In this document: positions 24,183 through 30,644 of the stretch, piece by piece
How positions within the stretch are numbered: position 1 is the stretch's first letter
Layout of the letters: every line of letters starts with the position of its first letter
Source: Deltaproteobacteria bacterium
GTDB lineage: Bacteria > Desulfobacterota > Desulfuromonadia > Geobacterales > Geobacteraceae
Reading direction: 5' to 3'
DNA: 46,557 nt
Assembly: GCA_021848385.1 (NCBI GenBank)
Contig: JAJZUQ010000020.1
Coordinates: forward strand, 1-46,557
Position numbers and translations under genes: made by a program
The notes under the pieces: generated by a model
Databases searched by the model: none
Seen by the model: the letters and a program-made list of their open reading frames with translations, nothing else
What the model was told of the DNA's origin: nothing

Positions 24183-25679
24183 TTATCTGCGTTCCTGGCT
24201 GTCTGATGCAACCATCCGGATATATTTCTTTACCGTGCGTCGATCGAGGCCGGTGCGGCGAGCCACCTCCTCGAAGGTGCCGTGTTGTCGGTAGAGGAGA
24301 CAACAATATTCAGCCAACAGGGTCTGGGCATCTTTGGTGCCTGATTCTATGCCGGCAAACAGCTGCTCGCGCAAGTTGATCGGGGCAACCCGCCTGTCCC
24401 CCACGTAGTGACGAGTAAGGATAATCCGCCGCACAGCCTGTTCCAACTCCCGAACGTTCCCTTCCCAAGGATAGTCGTGTCTCACGTCCTTGTTTATAAT
24501 CTCGCAAACCAGACCCACCATGGATTTCCCGTCAGTACCAATCATTCTCGTGAGAATACCTGCCACCAGCAGCTCCAGTTCGCGTGGCTCCTCCTGAAGC
24601 CGTTGTCGCAACGGCGGGACGGTAATGATATCGGAACAGAGCCGGTAGTAAAAGTCATCGCGGAACAGTCCATGCTGTCGCATCTCATCGAGGGGCTTGT
24701 GGGTGGCAGCGATTACCCTGCCGTGGAATCGGACTCTGTCGTGGCTGCCAACCGGCGAAAAGGTGCGCTCCTGGAGAATCTGCAGAAGTTTTATCTGCAC
24801 CGGTATGGAGACGTCACCAATCTCGTCGAGGAAGATTGAGCCGTGAGGGGTACAGCGGGCGAAAATCCCTTCGTGGTTCTCGATAGCCCCGGTAAATGCG
24901 CCCTTCTTATGACCAAACAACTCAGACTCCAGGAGCGATTCAGGGTACTGGGAAAGGTTGAGGGAGATGAAGTTGCGGGTAAAGCTTTCGCTGAAACACT
25001 GCTTCCTCTCATCAAAGGGGATGAAACCTGAACGACCGATGGCCGAAGCCGCAGCTCCTTTTCCTGTGCCGGTTTCTCCGAGCAGAAGTGTGGAAAAATC
25101 CTCCATCCGGTTCCAGAGGTGGTTCTCGTACCAGGTGATGTCGGAGGTGAAGACATTGTCCCAGAGGTGGAGCCGCAGGGCGTCCATCGAAGGGGCGAGA
25201 CCGGTGAGGCCGTTTTCGATGAAGAAGAAAGCACGGCGGATCTGGTAAAAAATGGCGAAATAGCGACGGGCATCGTCGTCGCTGATCCCCTGGGCGGCCA
25301 GACTTGAAAAGACATCCCTTGCGAAAGGAACCTGACAGGGAGTATCTCCACTCTCGATCTGGCGCAGGATAAGGGCGTCGAATTCGAAGCGGAAGCGGTG
25401 ATAGACGTCGAACAGGACCACCGTCCGCACGATCTCGCGATCCTCCCCCAGGTAGCGGCGCAGGTCGGCTTTACCCTCCGCCATGAGGTTGTGCACCCTT
25501 TTCTCGACCTGGGCGATGGTCCGGGACACCAGTTCGTCGCGGGAAATGGCCTGCGCCGCTCCAATGATCTGCCGGTCTACGTCCATCCGCTCCTGGCTGA
25601 AGGGATTGGTGAAGGCTGCACGGGCAACCATGGAAAAAAATTCCCTGTTCGCTACGGAAAGCTTCAGTGTCGGTTCCAT
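24183..25679 (-). CDS. sigma-54-dependent enhancer-binding transcriptional regulator
   Basis: A 498-residue regulator on the minus strand. The N-terminal ~175 residues are all helical with no receiver, GAF or PAS motif that I recognise. The central AAA+ domain has Walker A GETGTGKG (201-208), the sigma-54 contact loop GAFTGA (260-265) intact, Walker B GSIFLDEIGD and FRDDFYYRL. A Fis-type helix-turn-helix closes it (GTFEEVARRTGLDRRTVKKY). It is divergent from the amidohydrolase, whose promoter is of the sigma-54 type, so that gene is the likely target. Start is uncertain: ATG 25679, 25694 and 25739 are in frame and none has a clear SD. The gene is convergent with the second transpeptidase. Confidence 0.92.
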   Translation of the reverse strand: MEPTLKLSVANREFFSMVARAAFTNPFSQERMDVDRQIIGAAQAISRDELVSRTIAQVEKRVHNLMAEGKADLRRYLGEDREIVRTVVLFDVYHRFRFEFDALILRQIESGDTPCQVPFARDVFSSLAAQGISDDDARRYFAIFYQIRRAFFFIENGLTGLAPSMDALRLHLWDNVFTSDITWYENHLWNRMEDFSTLLLGETGTGKGAAASAIGRSGFIPFDERKQCFSESFTRNFISLNLSQYPESLLESELFGHKKGAFTGAIENHEGIFARCTPHGSIFLDEIGDVSIPVQIKLLQILQERTFSPVGSHDRVRFHGRVIAATHKPLDEMRQHGLFRDDFYYRLCSDIITVPPLRQRLQEEPRELELLVAGILTRMIGTDGKSMVGLVCEIINKDVRHDYPWEGNVRELEQAVRRIILTRHYVGDRRVAPINLREQLFAGIESGTKDAQTLLAEYCCLLYRQHGTFEEVARRTGLDRRTVKKYIRMVASDSQERR

Positions 25680-25798
25680 GCATAAAATGTACATCAACCT
25701 ATCATGCAGTGTCAATAGCTCCCGAGAATATTTTAACATACGTTAATTTACGCTTTATTTCTCCAATATTATCCGTATGATAGATTGGCGCTCCTCTC

Positions 25799-25815
25799 CT
25801 GGCACAATACCTGCG
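25799..25815 (+). promoter_or_regulatory. sigma-54 (-24/-12) promoter of the amidohydrolase gene
   Basis: The sequence CTGGCACAATACCTGCG carries GG at 25801-25802 and GC at 25813-25814 separated by exactly ten bases, the invariant sigma-54 spacing, with TGGCAC matching the -24 consensus. It lies about 70 bases before the start codon and faces away from the enhancer-binding protein gene. Confidence 0.72.
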
Positions 25816-25881
25816 ATATGATCGCCATGAAAACTCTCTTTCTTGATGGAGAGGGGGAACGTAACCGGGGAGCAGGAATCC

Positions 25882-26736
25882 ATGACCGACACACCCATCA
25901 TTGACGTGCACTGTCATACCGCCGGCATCGGGGCCGGTGGCAGCGGATGTTTTGTCTCTCCAGCTCTGTTGCAGAGCTGGAAATACCGGATCTACCTCCG
26001 GGCTTTCGGCATAACCGAGGCGGAAATGCTTCAGGAGGGGGACGGCCTGATACTGCGCCGCATCTCCCGTGGTCTGGACGGGTCGAGCAGGGTTGCCGCC
26101 GCCGTGGTTTTTGCCATGGACGGTGTGGCGGGGGAAAATGGCGAACTGGACAGGGAACAGACCGAGTTCTATATCCCCAACGAGTTCATCGCAGCCGAAA
26201 TCCGCCGCTATCCCAATCTCCTCTTCGGGGCGAGTATCAACCCCTTGCGCGGTGATGCCCTGGAGCGGTTGGACCGTGCCCATGCCGACGGGGCGGTACT
26301 CGTCAAGTGGCTCCCCTCCATCCAGCACATCGATCCGGCCGACCGGCGGATCATCCCCTTTTACCAACGGCTCCGGGAGCTGGGGTTGCCTCTTCTTACC
26401 CACACCGGCCAAGAGAGTTCCTTTACCCGCTCACGGGATGAGCTGGGAGACCCGGAACGCCTCCGTCTTCCTCTTCAGGAAGGGGTGACGGTTATCGCTG
26501 CCCATGCTGCGAGCAATGGCAGGAACGGGGGGGAGCCGAACCACGAGCGCTTTCTCCGCCTCTGTGCACAGTTTCCCAACCTCTACGCCGACATTTCCGC
26601 CCTGACCCAGGTGAACCGTCCCGGGCATCTCTCCCGGCTGCTGAAGCAGAGGGAGCTGCACAGCCGGCTCCTCTACGGTACCGATATGCCGCTTCCCACC
26701 ACCGGCATCACCTCCCCCTGGTTTCACGCCTACTGA
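25882..26736 (+). CDS. amidohydrolase-2 family metal-dependent hydrolase, ended by an in-frame TGA
   Basis: A 284-residue product of the amidohydrolase TIM-barrel family. It begins MTDTPIIDVHCH, where the HxH pair binds the metal, and includes LLTHTGQESSF, VIAAHAASNG (metal histidines on later strands) and the terminal LLYGTDMPLP with the catalytic aspartate. The start at 25882 has AGGAATCC and GGGGAG upstream; TTG/ATG at 25843-25846 are possible. The frame meets TGA at 26734-26736 immediately after the catalytic core, but the same frame then continues with family-like sequence to 26916. All metal ligands precede the stop, so the short form could still fold. Substrate unknown; control by the sigma-54 regulator next door is likely. 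Confidence 0.8.
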   Translation: MTDTPIIDVHCHTAGIGAGGSGCFVSPALLQSWKYRIYLRAFGITEAEMLQEGDGLILRRISRGLDGSSRVAAAVVFAMDGVAGENGELDREQTEFYIPNEFIAAEIRRYPNLLFGASINPLRGDALERLDRAHADGAVLVKWLPSIQHIDPADRRIIPFYQRLRELGLPLLTHTGQESSFTRSRDELGDPERLRLPLQEGVTVIAAHAASNGRNGGEPNHERFLRLCAQFPNLYADISALTQVNRPGHLSRLLKQRELHSRLLYGTDMPLPTTGITSPWFHAY

Positions 26737-26916
26737 GTTCCGTCCCGTACTCTCGTCCGGATCCTCTCTGAGAAGAACCCCTGGGATCGTGACGTGCTCC
26801 TCAAAGAGGCGTTGGGTGTGCCGGCAGAGATATTCGGCAATACGGCGAGACTATTGAAGTGCTCTGTTCCCGGGAGGAGCAGAAACAAAACAGAATGGAA
26901 CACGGATCAAATCTGA
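26737..26916 (+). pseudogene. in-frame C-terminal continuation of the amidohydrolase beyond TGA
   Basis: Reading on past the TGA at 26734 in the same frame gives 59 further codons to TGA 26914-26916. They include SEKNPWDRDVLLKEALGVPA and EIFGNTARLL, which is the usual C-terminal helix of these amidohydrolases (a protein placed on a calendar of NPWxRD...LKxALG). No start codon or SD is present for a separate gene. The simplest reading is a nonsense mutation; recoding as selenocysteine or a sequencing error are alternatives. Confidence 0.7.
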
Positions 26917-27034
26917 AACGCTGCGCATTTTAAAACCGGTATCTGCCTGCCCTGACCGGGTAAGGTCGTATCCGCCGTTAGCAGATGTTTCCGCCGTTTC
27001 CGTGTCCGATTGCCTTTCAACAGGAGTTTATTTC

Positions 27035-30000
27035 ATGAGCACGAACTCTCCGACAACCGCAGTCCCCCGGGGCTCATTCAACCGCCTGAACCTGGCCCAG
27101 GCCCTGGGGGCGCTGAACGACAACCTGATCAAGCTGATCATCGTTTTTTACCTGGTGGGCCTGCAGGGGACGGCGGCTGCCGGCACCATTACCGCCATCG
27201 GCAGCGCCGCATTCGTTGCCCCTTTTCTCCTCTTTTCCGCCCTGGCCGGTTCCCTCGCCGACCGCTACCCGAAGCAGCGGGTCATCGTCGGCGTCAAGCT
27301 GCTTGAGGTCGGCATCGCCTTGCTGGCCGGCGTCGGACTGTTTCTCGGCCTTCCCGTCCTGTTGTATCTGACGGTTTTTCTCCTCGGCACGCACAGTGCC
27401 TTGCTGGCGCCGGCCAAGTACGGCATCGTTCCTGAACTCGTAGAACGGGAAGAGCTCTCCCGGGCCAACAGTCGTCTGGAGATGTTCTCCTTCATGGCAA
27501 TCATCGGCGGCACCGCCCTGGCACCTTTCCTTGTTCAGGCGTGGGGGGGGCGTCACGGACCGGCATCCCTGATGGGGATCGCGGTTGCCGTTGCCGGACT
27601 TGTGCTTGCCCGTTCTCTCCCCGTAACAGCCACTGCCGCAGCCGGTCGCCGGCTGGCGGTGATGCCGACCAGCTATTTCCGGACACTCCGGGGGCTTAAG
27701 AGTGACGGATACCTCCTCCTTGCAATAATAGGGGCGGCCTACTTCCTTTTCGTCGGTGCCTTTTGCCAGTTGAACCTCCTCCCCTACGGTATCGTCCGTC
27801 TCGGCCTCAGCCAGGAGGAGAGCGGCTACCTGTTCCTCGCAGCCGCCTTCGGCATCGGCCTCGGTTCGCTCCTTGCCGGCCGCCTGTCGGGGCGGACCGT
27901 GGAATTCGGCGTGGTTCCCCTCGGCGCAATCGGACTCACCCTCTGTGCTTTTGCCCTCCATGCCGTACCGGCCAACCTCCCGGCCGGGCTTGTCCTGATC
28001 TTCCTGTTCGGCGTGTCTGCCGGGCTTTTCATCGTCCCGCTCCAGGCCTTCATCCAGCTCCGTAGCCCTGCGGACCGGCGGGGGGAAATCCTTGCCGCCT
28101 CCAGTTTCCTTAGCTGGGTCGGAGTGCTCCTCGCCTCGGGGCTCCTCTGGGTCCTCTCCGGACCTCTTGGCGTCTCCCCCGGCGGGTGCTTCACGGTCCT
28201 TGCCTGCATCACCCTGGTCCTCTCCCTTATCACCCTCCGGGTGCTCCCCGATTTCCTCCTCCGTTTCGTCGCCCTCATGGTTATGCGGGTCTGTTACCGG
28301 ATCAAGGTCATCGACGACCGCTTCGTGCCAAGCGAAGGGCCGGCTCTGCTGGTTGCCAACCACGTCTCCTGGCTTGATGCCCTCCTTCTCATCGCCACCC
28401 AGCAGCGGCGTATCCGCTTCGTCATGGACCGGCACATCTACGAAACGCCGGTACTGACACAGTTCTTCCGGCTGATGCGGGTCATCCCGGTTTCGTCGAA
28501 AGACGGCCGCAAGGGGCTGGTGGAATTCATCGCCACCGCCCGCGCGGCACTGGACGAAGGGTATCTGGTCTGCATCTTCGCCGAGGGGGCGATCACCCGG
28601 AGCGGCATGCTCGGCGAGTTCAAGGGGGGCTTCGAGCGAATCGTCAAGGGGAGCGACTATCCGATCATTCCGGTCTATATCGGCGGCGCCTGGGGGAGCA
28701 TCCTCTCCTACGCCCATGGCCGGCTCCTTTCACGCTGGCCAACCCTCTTTCCCTACCGGATGACCATCATCTTCGGCGAGCCGCTGCCGACGGAGAGCAT
28801 GGCGACGGACGTCCGGCAGGCGGTCATGGAACTTTCCTGTGCCTGGTTCGAGTCGCGGAAGTCACGGCGCCGCTCTTTGGCTGAACTGTTCGTTGAATCG
28901 GCGCGGGGAAACTGGGGCCGGCACGCCATCTCCGACACGGGGGGGAAGGTGCTCAGCTATGGCGAGGCGCTGACCGGTGCGGTCCTTATGGCCGGGAAGC
29001 TGGACGATCTCATCGCCGGCCAGGAGAAGGTCGGACTCCTCCTTCCCCCCTCGGCGGGAGGAGCGCTGGCGAACATCGCCGTCACCTTGGGGGGGAGGGT
29101 GCCGGTCAATCTCAACTACACCGCATCTCCCGAGGGTATCCGTTCGGCAGTGGAACAGTGCGGCATCCGGACTATCGTCACTTCCCGGGCCTTCCTGGAA
29201 AAGCTCGGTTCCCTCTCTGTGCTGGAGGGGATGGTATTCCTGGAAGAGATCATGGGAGATATTACTCCGGGTCAGAAGCGGGTAGCCTGGCTCAAGGCCC
29301 GCTTCCTGCCGCGCAAAGCCCTGGTTCGGACGGAAGGCTTTTCCGCCGACAGCGTCGCCACCATCATCTTTTCTTCCGGCAGCACCGGTGAGCCCAAGGG
29401 GGTGATGCTCTCCCACCACAACATCCAGTCCAACCTGGAAGCGCTCCGGATGCTGTTCCGGGTCTCCCCCCGGGACAACATCTGCTCGGCGCTCCCCTTT
29501 TTCCACTCTCTCGGGTTCACCGGCACCCTCTGGTTGCCGCTGGTCTCCGGGTTTTCCGCCGCTTACCATCCCAATCCCCTGGACGGCGAGACCATCGCGC
29601 GGGTGGTGCGTGAACATGGCTCTACCCTCCTCATCGCCACCCCCACCTTCCTCCTCGCCTATCTCCGCCGGGCGAAGAAAGAGGACTTTACCACCCTGCG
29701 CCTGGTCATCACCGGCGCCGAGAAACTGAAGGCCAGGGTGGCCGACTCCTTCCAGGAAAAGTTCGGCATCCGCCCCATGGAAGGGTACGGTGCCACCGAG
29801 TTGTCGCCGGTCATCACCCTGAGTCTGCCGGACGTGGAGATCGACGGAATCCGGCAGAAAGGGGTCAAGGAGGGGAGTGTGGGGCACCCGATTCCGGGGG
29901 TGGCGCTCAAGGTGGTTGATCCGGAGAGCGGCGCTCCACGCTCTCCGGGAGAGGCCGGGCTGGTGCTCGTCAAGGGGCCGAATGTCATGCTCGGCTACCT

Positions 30001-30433
30001 GAATCGCCCGGAGAAGACCGCCGAGGTGGTCAGGGACGGCTGGTACGTCACCGGCGACATCGGCATCATGGACCAGGATGGCTTTCTCCGGATTACCGAC
30101 CGGCTGTCCCGCTTCAGCAAGATCGGCGGGGAGATGGTCCCCCACGGGGCGGTGGAGGACGAACTGCACGTCCGCCTGGGGCAGCAGCAAGTGGTTGCGG
30201 TTACCTCCATCCCGGACGAGAAGAGGGGGGAACGACTGGTGGTGCTCTACACGAAAAGGGTTACGGACAACGAGAGCCTGCACCGGTTCATGGGGGAGAG
30301 TCCGCTTCCCAATCTCTGGAAACCGGGGAAGGAGTGCTATTTGGAGGTGGAAAAGCTGCCGATCCTCGGGACCGGCAAGCTCGATCTGAAGGGAATTAGG
30401 GATATCGCCCTGGTGGCGCTGGGGGGGAGCTAA
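27035..30433 (+). CDS. aas: trifunctional LplT-like MFS / PlsC acyltransferase / acyl-ACP ligase fusion (Aas type)
   Basis: An 1132-residue fusion. Residues ~10-410 form a 12-helix MFS transporter related to the lysophospholipid flippase LplT (LAQALGALNDNLIKL). Residues ~420-620 are a PlsC-type acyltransferase with the HX4D motif NHVSWLD and FAEGAITRSG. Residues ~640-1130 are an AMP-forming acyl ligase with ATIIFSSGSTGEPKG, GYGATELSP and a GDIGIMDQDGFL hinge region. In E. coli LplT and Aas are separate neighbours that flip lysophosphatidylethanolamine inward and re-acylate it; here transport, activation and transfer are in one chain. AGGAG precedes ATG 27035. Expected role is remodelling of membrane phospholipids, perhaps of lysolipids left by lipoprotein acylation. 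Confidence 0.93.
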   Translation: MSTNSPTTAVPRGSFNRLNLAQALGALNDNLIKLIIVFYLVGLQGTAAAGTITAIGSAAFVAPFLLFSALAGSLADRYPKQRVIVGVKLLEVGIALLAGVGLFLGLPVLLYLTVFLLGTHSALLAPAKYGIVPELVEREELSRANSRLEMFSFMAIIGGTALAPFLVQAWGGRHGPASLMGIAVAVAGLVLARSLPVTATAAAGRRLAVMPTSYFRTLRGLKSDGYLLLAIIGAAYFLFVGAFCQLNLLPYGIVRLGLSQEESGYLFLAAAFGIGLGSLLAGRLSGRTVEFGVVPLGAIGLTLCAFALHAVPANLPAGLVLIFLFGVSAGLFIVPLQAFIQLRSPADRRGEILAASSFLSWVGVLLASGLLWVLSGPLGVSPGGCFTVLACITLVLSLITLRVLPDFLLRFVALMVMRVCYRIKVIDDRFVPSEGPALLVANHVSWLDALLLIATQQRRIRFVMDRHIYETPVLTQFFRLMRVIPVSSKDGRKGLVEFIATARAALDEGYLVCIFAEGAITRSGMLGEFKGGFERIVKGSDYPIIPVYIGGAWGSILSYAHGRLLSRWPTLFPYRMTIIFGEPLPTESMATDVRQAVMELSCAWFESRKSRRRSLAELFVESARGNWGRHAISDTGGKVLSYGEALTGAVLMAGKLDDLIAGQEKVGLLLPPSAGGALANIAVTLGGRVPVNLNYTASPEGIRSAVEQCGIRTIVTSRAFLEKLGSLSVLEGMVFLEEIMGDITPGQKRVAWLKARFLPRKALVRTEGFSADSVATIIFSSGSTGEPKGVMLSHHNIQSNLEALRMLFRVSPRDNICSALPFFHSLGFTGTLWLPLVSGFSAAYHPNPLDGETIARVVREHGSTLLIATPTFLLAYLRRAKKEDFTTLRLVITGAEKLKARVADSFQEKFGIRPMEGYGATELSPVITLSLPDVEIDGIRQKGVKEGSVGHPIPGVALKVVDPESGAPRSPGEAGLVLVKGPNVMLGYLNRPEKTAEVVRDGWYVTGDIGIMDQDGFLRITDRLSRFSKIGGEMVPHGAVEDELHVRLGQQQVVAVTSIPDEKRGERLVVLYTKRVTDNESLHRFMGESPLPNLWKPGKECYLEVEKLPILGTGKLDLKGIRDIALVALGGS

Positions 30434-30490
30434 ACCCCAACGACACGCATGACCGAAACGGGACCGTACCGCCTTGGCCGGCGGGGGGTA

Positions 30491-30615
30491 ATACCAATTC
30501 CACATCAAGGCGCTATCTGCGCTGGCTCGTCTTCGGCTCCTCAACGTACTGCCTGTACGCCTGCGTCGCCTCAATTCTCGCCGCCTTGATTTCATCCTCG
30601 ATCTGAAATTGGTAT
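30491..30615. repeat. 125-bp MITE-like inverted-repeat element
   Basis: Outer arms ATACCAATT (30491-30499) and AATTGGTAT (30607-30615) are perfect inverted repeats. Nested inside are ATCAAGGCG (30504-30512) with CGCCTTGAT (30582-30590), and a central CGTAC/GTACG pair near 30554-30568. No ORF. TA-rich bases flank both ends, as if a TA dinucleotide had been targeted. It looks like a non-autonomous element or large REP; no transposase with matching ends is in the window. Confidence 0.6.
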
Positions 30616-30644
30616 AACACTATGCCGGAACGAAAGGAGTTTCC

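Noticed and set aside
27074..28717. 547-residue minus-strand frame
   Set aside because: Highly Glu/Asp/Gly/Arg-rich low-complexity product, the antisense of the MFS part of the Aas fusion.
28862..30595. 577-residue minus-strand frame
   Set aside because: Antisense of the acyltransferase and ligase parts of the same gene; no RBS.
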